Source of the DNA: Glebionis coronaria
Lineage: Eukaryota; Streptophyta; Magnoliopsida; Asterales; Asteraceae
Direction: 5' to 3'
Assembly (NCBI GenBank): GCA_025667525.1
Contig: CM046877.1
Coordinates: forward strand, 260,063,706 to 260,127,705
Length of the DNA: 64,000 nt
The notes beneath the pieces were generated by a model that saw nothing but the letters and a program-made list of their open reading frames with translations, searched no databases and was not told the DNA's origin. Numbering within the stretch: the first letter of the stretch is position 1; every line of letters starts with the position of its first letter. The translations under genes were made by a program, and so were the position numbers. Positions 1-11,300 of the stretch are shown here, in pieces.

Positions 1-548
1 AATCTGAGATGTGGGATGAGTCAAGTTATGGTGTCGAGGGGTAGTTGCTTGAGTCAAGAGTAGTTGTTGCTGTTGATGGGTTAGTCTAAGTCAAGGGTGA
101 ATCTGTTTTGAGTCGAGAGTGTTTAGATTCGAGGGTGGTGGGTTGAAAAGGTGAATGATGATTCGGTTTATGTTTGGGTGTTGTTGGTCAAGGGAGATGA
201 GTCGGTTTTTTGGTTTGTTGAGTCGAGTCTAAAGTTCTTGTTTGTGTTTGGGTGACGCTCAGACGAAGGGATTTGGGTTGATGTTCTAGGGTGTTTGAGT
301 CTTAAATCGTGATATTGGGATGGGTCTGTTTAAAAAAAATGTGTTTGTCGGTTGATTGAAAAGAGTTTGTGGGTGTGGGTGGTTGGTTAATGTGACGAGA
401 GTTGTTGACGAGGGGTTGGGTGTCAGTCGTGAAAAGATTGAGGGAGTCGGTTTTGTATGTCTTGTGAGGGAGAGTGGTTTTCTTGTATAGTCGAAAATCT
501 GGTTTTGGTTTTGTTTCCCGTTATGCTTGAATCCCTTTTTGAGTTTCT

Positions 549-880
549 TTATACGGAATAAACCGTTTATACGGAATGAATCGAGTCTACACGGAATAAA
601 TCGTGTCTATGCGGAATAAACCGTGTCTATGCGGAAAGTCTATTCGGAAAAAGATCTATTCGGAAAGATTTCTATTCTGAAAAATGGTCTATTCGGAAAA
701 AGTCTATTCGGAAAGTTTTTCAAAATTCGTCCATACGGAATGTTTTTCAAAGTTTGTCCATACGGAATGTTTTTCACAGTTTGTCCATACGAAATGCCTA
801 TACGGAATAAACGACCATTCGGAAAAAAAAAACTGTTACGCGGAAAAACGTCTATGCGGAAAAAATGGCTTATGCGGAAT
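549..880. repeat. Degenerate array of 'cggaat/cggaaa' units in the H leader
   Basis: Roughly twenty units carry the core (t/g)(a/c)cggaa, mostly as 'tctatgcggaataaa' or 'tctattcggaaaaag', spaced 10-25 bases apart. Near 720-790 there is a higher-order unit of about 29 bases containing 'gtccatacggaatg', repeated three times. Read along H (minus strand) the core is TTCCGNATA. Overlapping short frames on both strands arise from the repeat itself and are not taken as genes. Confidence 0.75.
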
Positions 881-1311
881 AACAAGAGAAGGAAACAGTA
901 AGTCGAAACAGATGGATCAAAACATGATTATATATAAAAACTGATAATAAAAATTAGTTATAAAAATTAGTTATAAATAAAACAGATTATGAAAGAAAAC
1001 AGAAATTGGACCAGATTGGACAGATTGGACGGATTTGGACTGATATGAAAAAAAAGAAGAAAAAACTATGTGATTAAAAAACTGATCTAAAAAAAATTAC
1101 TGATTAAAAAAATGATTGAATAAAAAATGATTAGACAAAGTTCTGATGATATAAAAAACTGATTATTTAAAAAGAAAACACTGATTGGACAGATTTAAGA
1201 AAAATTAGACGAAAGGATTCAAAAGAAAAAATAAAATAAAATAACAAATAAAAAAAATATAAAAAGAAAATCAATAGATAAAGAAAAAAAAACGCAAATC
1301 CTAAGATTTAA

Positions 1312-1329
1312 CCATGGCTCTTGATACCA
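1312..1329 (-). other. Primer-binding site of element H (initiator tRNA-Met type)
   Basis: The minus strand reads TGGTATCAAGAGCCATGG, beginning two bases after the LTR end. It resembles the tRNA-iMet complement used by many plant Copia elements, with one extra A relative to TGGTATCAGAGC. It fixes the orientation of H as minus. Confidence 0.7.
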
Positions 1330-1331
1330 AT

Positions 1332-1654
1332 TGAAGGTCTACTAATTCTTAGGATTGTGCAATTGATGGATTGATCTATTGATTAGATGGTGGAAATGGG
1401 GAAGAAGGAGAAGAAGTGTAGAGAGAGAAAGGAGAGAGGAAGAAAAGTAGAGAGAGAAAGTGATTATATAAAAATGAAAGTTATGAAATGAATGAACCAC
1501 CCCTCCTAACATGCTAGGAGGGGTATATATATAGCCCACCCTACATGTGGGCTATATGGACTATATTTACTACAAACTGGATCACGAGCATAATACAATA
1601 ATATATCGTTGGAGCGACCGATCCTTCATAAATACGTAAAACGTATTTCCAACA
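1332..1654 (-). repeat. LTR of element H (about 323 bp, 5' LTR on minus strand)
   Basis: On the minus strand the LTR starts TGTTGGAAATACG at 1654, a typical Copia start, and ends ...CCTTCA at 1332-1333, two bases before the primer site. A TATA run (1524-1533) lies between two strong inverted repeats and is followed by a CT-rich stretch (about 1385-1460). The base composition suits a short Copia U3-R-U5. H appears to have inserted into the 3' non-coding part of D, because D-like sequence resumes right of 1655. The TSD cannot be tested because the partner LTR is outside the window. Confidence 0.7.
1499..1557 (-). promoter_or_regulatory. Putative H promoter: TATA run flanked by two perfect hairpins
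   Basis: The first inverted repeat pairs 1499-1508 with 1515-1524 (10 bp, arm cccctccta plus one closing pair, 6-base loop). The second pairs 1529-1539 with 1547-1557 (11 bp, arm containing atagcccac, 7-base loop). The tatatatata run at 1524-1533 lies between and partly inside their bases. Transcription of H would proceed leftward. Both stems are seen directly; the promoter role is inferred from the LTR position. Confidence 0.6.
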
Positions 1655-3507
1655 GAAAACAAGTAAAGAGATAAAAGACTTACATTGGAGTTTTGAATAC
1701 TCATGAATGTTTATCACCCTCAAGTTTCACGTTCCCCAAACCAAGCTTAAAAACGAGATCATTGTTATTATAAGTTAGCAAACTAACAAAAACCCATGTG
1801 GGCCCATTATTTGCTTAGACTCCTTTATCCCTAGGTGTATTTCTTATATTTTAATATTGTCTTGAATGATCACGAGGATACATTGTTTGACTTATTTCGA
1901 TAGTTTATTAGGCTGAAAATAAAGTGGGATGATTTAATCAATAGTTAGCTGAAGGACAAAATGTTTTAAAACTGCTTCTCGGGACCTCTTAAAGTTCATA
2001 TCTTGGCATAACTCGCTTCACGATTTGAGACCTTTCTCGGCCCGATATTTGGCAGCGACTTCATACTTCGAATCTTGAGAGACGTTCTTAAAATTATGGT
2101 CTTCTCTTCATAATAGGAATTTCTTCACTTGAAGTTTTTGAGAGATACTTCATCTTTGGACCACGACTTCTTTATTTTTCTCCAATCTTTATTTTGGACT
2201 TTGATATACAACGATCCGCCTCCTTTTAGGATTTGGATCTATTTATCCTCATACCTTTTTAGGGTCTTTTCGGATAGACTTCTCCATGATCTTTTGGGGA
2301 GTATTTGCTTTTCGTCGGGTGTCTCGATCCTTCATATTGATTTTTGATAAATGATTCTTCACATCACTTAGGATCTTTAGCAACAAAATGTAGCCCTCAT
2401 GTCTTGTTAGGACCTTTTCGGACTCGCCAATCTTCGCATCCCGCTTCAATAAGTTATGCCTTGGCTATGAACTCTAATTAATACCGAGCAACTTTTAAAC
2501 GATCTTGGGCTAGAAGCTAAGTAACTTTTCAAATCATACGACCTTATTTATTGCAAATATATTTATTAACAAGCGATGGGAGAAAAAGCTTATAATCAAC
2601 TCACATAAATTAATGAAAGAATACCAAACTTATAATTGACTCTATCATCTCTCGTTCTCCAAAATTTAAAATCTCAAGGAATGAGACTCGTGGATGCTTA
2701 GCCAATTAAACCAAAGTTTTGGGTTTTCAAGTCATCTATAGGATCTTGCAAGTTCTTAGACTCTTTCAAGTTTAGAATTCGCATTTTAAAGTTCCCTTGA
2801 TAAACGACTTTCTAGGATCAGTATTAGGAACTTGCGAAAAGTTCTTGTTCTTAACCCGTAACAGCCTAGCAAAACTTGACTTAAACATGTTAAGGATACT
2901 AGCTAGAGTAAACTTGGAAAAGTAAACTCGGGTTGAGTCAAAAGATTCAAGACGTTGAAAAATTAAAACCACTTTATTAAAAAATTTATTCTAGCAAAGA
3001 AAGTAAATAACGATAACAAAGGAAAATACAACTATACTACTAGGCCAAAATAGATTAAAGATTTTGAAAAATGTCAAAAAATCAAATATTCCGGTTAAAA
3101 TGAGGACAAATACAAGGAAAAGCTCACTTAACTTCGATAGAAGTCCCCCTACACTTAATATAATCATTGTCCTCAATGTTTAAGCATGTGGAAGTAACCT
3201 CCCCTACACTTAGGACATTGTGCACGTTGTTTAAATATTGCTAAGGAAGAAACAACTAAAGTGATTCCTATTTCAATCATAAATGATAAAATAATGAATC
3301 AAAAGAGTTTAGGATAGAACTGGGAAGACGGGATCACGGTTCGTCAAAAGTCATCAAGAATGTATCTTTGAATGCTCGAATCCCTGCACATGATAAGAAA
3401 GAAAACAACAAACACATACGAGGGTCTCCCCCTACACTTATTATAAAAACAGATAAAAATAGATAGATAATCGGGTTCCCTCCTGAGAAGCGCTTGTTTT
3501 TGTTAAC
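1655..3507 (-). other. 3' non-coding region of element D
   Basis: There is no sustained reading frame. On the minus strand it contains three copies of TAAGTGTAGGGGR-like purine tracts (about 3145-3158, 3203-3214 and 3428-3440) and one stem-loop. It aligns by eye with element C after 63366 and, further left, with element A: both contain 'cgaggatacattgtttgac' (A near 32640, D near 1873). Such non-coding stretches between the last ORF and the 3' LTR are usual in Athila-type elements. Confidence 0.6.
3166..3179 (-). promoter_or_regulatory. Conserved stem-loop beside a purine tract (D copy)
   Basis: Arms CATTG and CAATG surround an AGGA loop on the minus strand. The stem is shorter here (5 bp, then a mismatch) than in A and C. 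It is followed downstream by the purine tract AGTGTAGGGGGAC (about 3144-3156). See the A copy at 33661-33682 and the C copy at 63727-63748. Confidence 0.6.
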
Positions 3508-3527
3508 CGAGTCATGAGCCTGACTCG
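3508..3527 (-). promoter_or_regulatory. Post-stop hairpin of element D
   Basis: Perfect 7-bp arms CGAGTCA and TGACTCG enclose a 6-base loop. The hairpin starts nine bases past the stop codon of the D ORF. The same hairpin occurs at the same place in C (63375-63394) and, with changed arms, in A (34052-34071). Confidence 0.7.
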
Positions 3528-3535
3528 TCCCCAAA

Positions 3536-4551
3536 TTAAATGGTCCATGGGGAAGCCTCAAATGTAATACCGGGATCAAAGACCTTATCCTCGTTCCTGG
3601 AGGACATCAATGAAGGAGAGGCCGGAGGATAAGTCTTTAAGGGTAGAAAATTCCTCTCAACATAAGAAAAGTAAGTGAAGTCTTGATCCACGGGAGGTGG
3701 GGTGGGTAAAGTAAGCAAAAATTGTCATCCCCGAAAGACAATTGATGCTCAGAAAGCGGCAAAGTCGTAAGGTTATCAATCATAAAATGGTCAATGTCTC
3801 CTCCCGGGTCAAAGCACTCATACTCCGTAATGGTGTCTAAAGGAGTAAATGAAAGGTGCTCGGGAGGGGGACTTGGGACAATACCTTCATGGATCAAGGT
3901 ATAAAAAAGAATATCCCCCTCCGTGTCATCATCATCAATACCCGGAGGTATTGAGAGAATGTCGATTTCCTCCATAGTTGTATCATTATTCTCAACTGAA
4001 GTAATAGACGGAGGTAAAGACTCAGAAATAGGAACATAATTCAACGCTTCAATTTTAGCAATAAGAAGATGAACTTTCAGTAATTTGTCGCGAAGAATAA
4101 CGTCTTCCACCGCATCTACAAGACCAAGTTCAGTGGTGAACTTCTCGTAAGTCGGAGAGAATAAATCAACATCGCCCTCATCACCCTGAGGAGATTGAGA
4201 AATTTCAAAAGTGAAATTCTCATAGCATGGAGAAAAATCATCATCATTAAGAGTGACCTCGTCCGTAGGCTCCACAAAATGCGTTGCATCACAAACCTCA
4301 TCAAAGAATTCATCAAGACCAAAATCACTAATCTCACTCGATGTATCATATCCTTAGACGTATTAGGGATATCAAGAGTAGGAGTAGTAATCTTAGAAGA
4401 TGGGTTGAGATCATAGATATCATCCTCGTCATCATCATAATAGTAGTATGGACGCACAAGAGGAGGAGTATAAGCACTAAGATTAGATACTTGCTCTTGT
4501 CGTCGTTTCTCCGCCATTGCTTCACGTATGCTATCTAATTCTTGTTGAACG
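3536..4551 (-). pseudogene. Element D cysteine-rich/acidic ORF, 3' half (broken)
   Basis: This is the continuation, after the E insertion, of the frame that starts at 17548. It reads VQQELDSIREAM at the junction, then NLSAYTPPLV, a YYYYDDDED acidic run, DFSPCYENFTFEISQ, LRKVHLLIA-like text and the terminal FEASPWTI followed by a stop at 3536. The matching region of C is 62320-63366. Frame changes occur near 4350 and near 3715, so it cannot make an intact product. The protein is very acidic and has no recognised enzyme motif. I do not recognise a known family; by comparison with C it is the tail of a nucleocapsid-like protein. Confidence 0.75.
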
Positions 4552-7500
4552 TGTGACAATCCGTCAATTTATGGTTGATATTTTATTCTCAATATTATTA
4601 AAAAAAACAATTTACAATATGAACTCACATATTTTTGGGAAGAAATTTGGATTTACGTCTTGGAGTAGCATCGACTACATCTAAACCGGAGGATTCAACG
4701 TTACGTGCTTACGTTTACATACACCGTCTTTGGTGACAGTCCGACATTTCAGAAAATAAATTTATCTGAGAATATTATTTTGGAGTTTTAAATTTGTGTT
4801 AGTTCATAAACTCACAAATTTACGAGAAGAAACTAGGACTTACGATTTTATTTTAACATCCTTTACGACTAAACCGGAAACCTTAGGATTACGTATTTAC
4901 GTTTTCGAACTCCGTTTTTGATGAAACAATTTTTATTGGATTCGTTTTGTGACGTTGATTCATAATTTATAAAAACTTTTTTCGTAAAACGACCCGAGGG
5001 CACGCAAATCGAGGAAACTAGAATCGAGGAGTACCCGTAAATAAATGGGATGAGACAAGTGGGACACTTGTCCCACCCCACTTCAAAACCGGCCCAAACT
5101 ACACCACCACACCACATTATGCTAGCTAAGACAACACTTGTCATCTTAAGCTTACCTGGTAAGCTAACTACACATCAAAACCACCAAACCAAACTAACAA
5201 ACTCATTTACATACATGCAAACTACTCCAAACTCTCCTCTCTCTCTCTAGATTGCCGTCCATATCCACCCCAAAAACACCCAAATTGATCTTGATTCAAC
5301 CATGAAACCATATGTTATACTTACATATGTTGAAGCCCTTTCAAAACCCTATTGATTGGTGGTACTTATAACATTCAAGGAGAAGTTTTCATGGAGTAGG
5401 AGGGCTGATTTTCCACAAGTTTTCTAGGAAAAATGGTGGTCATGAAGGTGGTCTTGGTGCATCATAAGTTTCTCCATCCAAAACCATGCCAAACTCATAA
5501 CCTACATCAAGTTGGTGGTATAAAGATTGTCCTCCTCAACTTCTTGTTATTTTGATTATGTAAACATGTATTTTATTTCCTATTGTATATATTTATGATG
5601 ATTATATGATGATAAAAATGTTATGTGGGGATTTGTTGTTGATAAACATGATTAAAAAGGTGAAAAACCATATGAAACAAGGTTAAAATCTTGATTAATT
5701 TACATGGCTGTATAAAACAGTAAAGAAACATGTTATGAACTGATGAAATAATGAATTAGGATCCATTTACAGTAATCTAAATGTCTTGTACACATGTGAG
5801 AGTTGGCCATGCAATGGAATCAAAATAATGAGTGAGATATGATCAAAACAAGTTTAGGGTATAAATCTGAAGTTACTGTTTTGGACGATTTTTAGAAAAT
5901 ATTTAGAAGATGATTCAACAGTAGCTATAAAAGAGTTAAATATAGCACATATCATGTAGTTTATGTGATAAAAATTTGAGCTTCTATCTCCATATAGAAC
6001 TCAAGATATGGCAGTTTTGGTGATGATGAAGTTAAAAATCAGATTTTTGGAAATTAAAGAATAATACTATTATATAAGCACTCACATTTTAATATATAAA
6101 ATGTAAAATAAAAACCCACTAACTTATAAAACTTATTTATATAAATATATATATAAAAGGTTAATCAAATGGATAAATTATATAAATGGTGGTGAAATAA
6201 TGTTTATAAGTAATAAAAACTATAAACATGATTTTTACGACTTTTTCGGCTATTGCCGTAGAATTAACGTTTTTGTTAAATAAAACTTAGATGGTTGGAC
6301 CCGTCTAATGAAAACTTTATAAAACTTATATACTGATATATAGACATGTATAACTAGTAAAAACCGATAAAACCCGAACTATAGGGCATACGGACATTAA
6401 CAAGTTAAGTAAACATATTGGACTAATACTTGGACTAATAATTGGAATAAATAAGATAAAAACTTGTAAAAAGAACTTATTTGGCTTAACTCATTTGGGA
6501 CCAACATGGAAAGTATACATACTGATAAAATAAGTATAACAAGGATTAAAACAAGTTAAAGAACTTATAATAAGTTTATTGGACTTAAAACACGTAAATG
6601 GGTAAAACTAGTAAGCTAGTATAAAAGTTATCGACATATAACACTAAAAAATGAGTAAACAAGAATATGTAAACCCACTTGATCATCATATATATATAAT
6701 CATCATATGTATACATAATTGGTATTTTTATAAGTCATTGGACATGAGTCTAAGACCGAGTATTATTTGTCTAGGTTTCCGTGATTGAAGCACGTACCGT
6801 ACGTCTGAGTTGCCGATAAACCGCCTTCCCACATCAACGTGAGTTCATAGCCTCGCACTCTTTTAAATGTTTTATAAATGCTTTATAAACCCACGAGGGA
6901 GATAACATGTTAGTTTTTATAAAAGTTTGGACACCATTTGTCCCGATTGTTTGTTTATTGATTTTGGACCCGAATGATTGAATGACCCGATTGTATGACC
7001 CGATAAATGATTAAAGGACCCGATAGATGAAATCAAATGGATTATTAAAGTTAGGTTATGTCACTAAAAGTCCCATTAGCATGAATTGTGAACTACCGGG
7101 AGTTGGTAGACGCTTATGCATTTAATAGTACTATTTGGGGACGATCACCCCAGTTCGCGCCTTGACGGTTGATCCCCGTCGTGCCACATTGATTGGTAAG
7201 CGAATTTATGTATGAGAAGATTTCCAATAGAGTGACCTTTGTGACGACACGCTACTTTAGATGGGCAAAATTGGTATCGGGTTAGCTACCCGTTTTGGTT
7301 TAGTAAGGTAACAATGTCATGCGGCTTGTAATAATCCAAAACTAACGAAATACTATTAGACGCATCGAATTACGAAGTATTGCCTGACTAGCAATACGGG
7401 GTCATACTATCGATATTATGTTCGTGTTTTGGTTTTCATAATCATACTCATATAACGGTTTTATTTTTCATACAACGTCGTAAGACGTATTGTATGACGT

Positions 7501-8100
7501 TTTTACGACATTGGCTCGTATAATGATTTTTAAGGCTTTTTATAACCATATTTATATAATGGTTTTATTTAATCTATACAACGTTGCAAAAACGTATTGT
7601 ATGGTGTTTTTAACGATAATGATTCGTATAACGATTTTTAAGGCAAATGCCTATATTATGATTTTCGATAAGGATTTGTATAAAATGATTTTGGCTATTC
7701 CATGGCCTATCAAAACGATTTGTACAAAATGATTTTCAGTAATACTTTTATACTGATATTATAATGATGGAATTTACTAAACTCTATGAATTCACTCGGC
7801 GTTATCGCTGACCTTTTCTTTTAACATGTCTTATCTCAGGTACTTGAAGGTAATTCTCGGGAAGACGACAAGAATTCATGGCCCGCACTTAAACAATATT
7901 TTCCATTCAAACACTTTGTAAAACTTTTGTATGAAATGTAATGACTTGGGACCGATGTAACTTTAATGTTTATGAATGGAAATGATTTATTATTAAACGA
8001 CGCGATTTTTATGCGTTGTCTATGATGTGAGTAATGTGCTATCCCGTAACACCAACTAGTCTTCCACTGTATCGAGTTGTATAAATTTGGGGGTGTTACA
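4552..8100 (+). repeat. Element E 5' LTR (3549 bp)
   Basis: It starts TGTGACAATCC and ends GGGTGTTACA, followed directly by the primer site. It includes a CT microsatellite near 5238-5249 and a core (about 7054-7222) almost identical to the LTR core of F. Small frames in it (for example 4869-5144 minus and 8077-8298 plus, the latter crossing the LTR end) have no recognisable domain and I do not call them genes. Confidence 0.93.
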
Positions 8101-8101
8101 G

Positions 8102-8115
8102 TTTGGTATCAGAGC
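8102..8115 (+). other. Element E primer-binding site (initiator tRNA-Met type)
   Basis: The sequence tttggtatcagagc lies one base after the LTR end and carries the tRNA-iMet complement TGGTATCAGAGC. The equivalent in F is at 45757. Confidence 0.9.
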
Positions 8116-8380
8116 TCTCGTTATAGAGAACGAAAGATTTTTAAAACCAAGGTTTTGAATAAAACATTTCAAAATCTTTTAACTAAAAACATTTTTCTAA
8201 AAATGTCTAAAAATCTTTTGACTATAACGGTGCCGAAGAATTCCCGAGTTACCGACAAGGCCAAGACTGAGAAGTGTTATTTTAATATATATATATAACT
8301 TGGATTATATATATGTATATGATGTAATTTTATTACATGATTGTTTGATGATTACTTTGATTTTTATACGAGATATTTAT

Positions 8381-11300
8381 ACGACGTAGATTGTCACAAG
8401 TAACCCTAAATCCCCTAGTAAATTAATCGAAGCTATTCTCGTAGGAATTCTAGCTATCCTAGATCTAAACCAAGTTGTGGACATTTATGATCCCAACAAA
8501 TGGTTGATATTCATAGAAATGTAGATAGTAGTTGATTGTGATATTGAAAAAGAATTGGCGAGATTAAATCTGATACCGATGTCATGACGATCTTTTCTTA
8601 TAGAGTGGAGTTTGATAAAACATTACCACCTAGAAAGATGTCATCTGATTCGTTGTCACCCAATTCTTAAAATTGAAATCGAAAGGGTGAATGTTGCACT
8701 TGAGGCTGTTATTGGAACCATTACCCAAAAGCCTCATGCCACTAATACCTTTCCGAGAAGTCTAAGTTGAATGATCAAGTCATTTCATATTAATGACTCA
8801 TTTGATAATTGTTGTTGTAAGAGCTAATAGGATTGGAAATTAAGTGTTGATTTATATTGAGATTGTATTGCCTTTACAAGGCCGAAGAATAAGATTGAAA
8901 GTATTGGAGAATGAGGTAGGATATTGAATTGAGTGTAAAATTGGTTGAAACTTGAATAAAGTAAAATTAAACCTGTATGGAATATGAGATTGTTAATATA
9001 AGTCGTTAAGCCCTGTGATTGAATTATAAGGTTTTAATTGAGTGTAGGTTTGTGTTAAGGGTTGTTCCTAGGCCATTGTCCAATAATGAGGATGCCCAGT
9101 GTCCAAGAAATAAATTGAAGAAATCCTCTTCTGAATTGGGACCGATGGATCTTCCGGGACATGTGGAACACCTAATGACTCTTGTAGATTAGTATTCATT
9201 GTGGTATCTTTTAAAAATCCCTAACTCAACTGAGATATCAGTTGGTAGGATGAGTTTAGTGAATTGTATGACATAGTGACACGTAATGTGTTACGGTACA
9301 ATTTGACTTGTTTGTGATTGATGAAAAGACTACCTTTGATTGCTAAATTCTACATGTATCGATGTTATCTATCCTTTCTTGCTTCTTCCTAATGCTCGCA
9401 TTAGTGATGCAACCATTGAACAAGTACTCATCTTGATTTGAGTTACGTTGTGAATCATTCTTTTTGAGTGCCATCAAGGTCATGAACCTCATGATTATTT
9501 GGCTAAAGCTCATTTCCTATCAATTCGTAGCTAATTCTTGGTGAACGACTCTTCATCACTCTTGCAGATCATTCATTGTTTTTATAAAGTTAAAACAGTA
9601 TCCTTTGAGAAAATTTAATTCTCACTCTAAGGATTATTCATGGTGAGATTTATAAGTGATTGTTATTTGAATGAAGTTTTTTATAAAACACTTTGGAAAA
9701 CCTTATTGTTTTCATAACAAAGAAAATCTTTGTAAATTTATTTTTGATTCTTATTTAAGAATTAAGCATGAAAATGTTTTATTATGAACATGATGATAAA
9801 ATTTTGACGAACTAGTATTGCATCGTTAATCTTGAAATTGTATATAGTTGCGCGCCTACATACAATTTGGAATGGACCATGCAAGACTGATTAGTAGTCA
9901 CCATAAAACTAATGAATAAACACTACATTTTCTTTGAAGACTGTGAAAGATAAAATTTTATGAGATCTGCAAGAAGTGCAAAATAGGGACATAATGTTAG
10001 AGACATCTACATATGTGCCCGTGCCATCTATTCTTCTGAGTCGAATTTACTCATCTGTGTAAATTGTCTCACTTGACAATTGATAATTCTTTCTTGTCGA
10101 ATTCTCCCGTAGTGAGATTCCTAGGAAAAGTATCTGATTACCGAGTGTTGATACCCGACTGGATGTATTGACGTTCTTATCATTTCTTATGATTTGATTT
10201 CATTCGAATGACCTGGGTAACGATCCGAGGAGGTTTCGAATGCGTACTCAAATTATGAAAACATGGGATATATTCCTATTCGTTAAATGTTTTCGTCTAT
10301 ATCTGATTTGAAATTCTCTCGCGTAGATTATGCGTTGACCTTGCTCTTTTAATAGTAGTTGTGTCTCCAGATATCCTTGACTTTGTGAAGGATTATGAGT
10401 TATTATTAGTCTTTTGAGAAGTTCACATCTTATCGACGGCAATGAAACTGAAAAGTTGATAATGCCAGTAGAATGGATTGATTGATTATGACATGACGAC
10501 ATTGTCTTAATTGATGGGAAATCGAATAGAATTCCCCTAAACGAGAAGATGTTGATTATCAAAAGTGAACTAAATAATTCTTGACGGATGATCATATCCT
10601 GTATTTAGACTTGAGATTATATTGTGATTGGTTGTGAATTAGTCATAGATATTATAATCTAGAAAGAAGTTAATATGAATTTATTAAAAGATATTTATCT
10701 TATCTGAAACTTTAGGAGGTATTTGATAAATTACCTAAACTTTCGCCATTAAGGCAAGTTGAAATTGGTGTTGATTATATTCTCGGTGTTGCACCTGTGG
10801 CTTGTGCACTACACGTCAGCACCATCTGAATTTAAGGAATTACCGTACAACTGAGAAAGTTGTCGGAGAAAGATTTTATTATACCAAGCCTGTCATCCTG
10901 AAGAGCTATGGTGTTATCTTTCCTTACATGTATAGATTACTGTGACTGAGTAAATTGACAATCGAAAACGATATCCATAACTCGAAATGGAAGATTTGTT
11001 CGATCATTTACAAGGTTCTACTGTATGTTTTAAAGATTTGATCCACGGCATGGTTATCATCAACTTCACATCTGCGAAGAAGATTATGTATTCCAATCAC
11101 TACATCTAGAACTTGTAATGAACATTATAAGTTTCATGAGATGACGTTTGGATTGACTAATACACATGTAGCATTCATAAATTTGGTGAATCACGTGTGT
11201 AGGCTGTATCATGCTTGTGATCATTAAGGACTATTTGTTTGTATATAAGAATAAGGATGAGTTAATAATTATTAATAAGAATGCCCTGAATTGGCTAAAC

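Larger units (their letters stand above)
1..1331 (-). mobile_element. Element H: 5' internal region of a Copia-like LTR retrotransposon (partial, runs off left edge)
   Basis: Read on the minus strand, this stretch follows the H LTR and its primer-binding site, so by position it is the 5' leader and start of the interior. No credible Gag or Pol frame is visible. The right part (about 900-1300) is A-rich on the plus strand with short runs such as ctgattaaaa. The middle (549-880) is a degenerate short-motif array annotated separately. The left 540 bases are GT-rich on the plus strand and rich in 'gagtcga' words, with no sustained frame. The Copia assignment rests only on LTR start, LTR size and primer site, because no Pol is in the window. 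The second LTR, if it exists, lies left of base 1. Confidence 0.5.

Noticed and set aside
623..944. Overlapping short ORFs on both strands (up to 92 codons)
   Set aside because: They arise from the cggaat repeat array; the repeated text gives pseudo-frames on both strands and there is no domain.
4869..5250. Paired ORFs in both E LTRs (4869-5144 minus and 5050-5250 plus; also 13851-14126 and 14032-14268)
   Set aside because: They recur only because the LTR is duplicated. They are on opposite strands over the same bases and lack any recognisable domain.
8077..8298. 73-codon ORF crossing the E LTR end, with a related frame in F (45735-45923)
   Set aside because: The frame is conserved only where the primer site and leader are conserved, and it differs in its second half by frame shifts; more likely non-coding leader.
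10248..10595. 115-codon minus-strand ORF inside E
   Set aside because: It is antisense to decayed pol, has no homology I recognise, and its length is expected by chance in AT-rich DNA.
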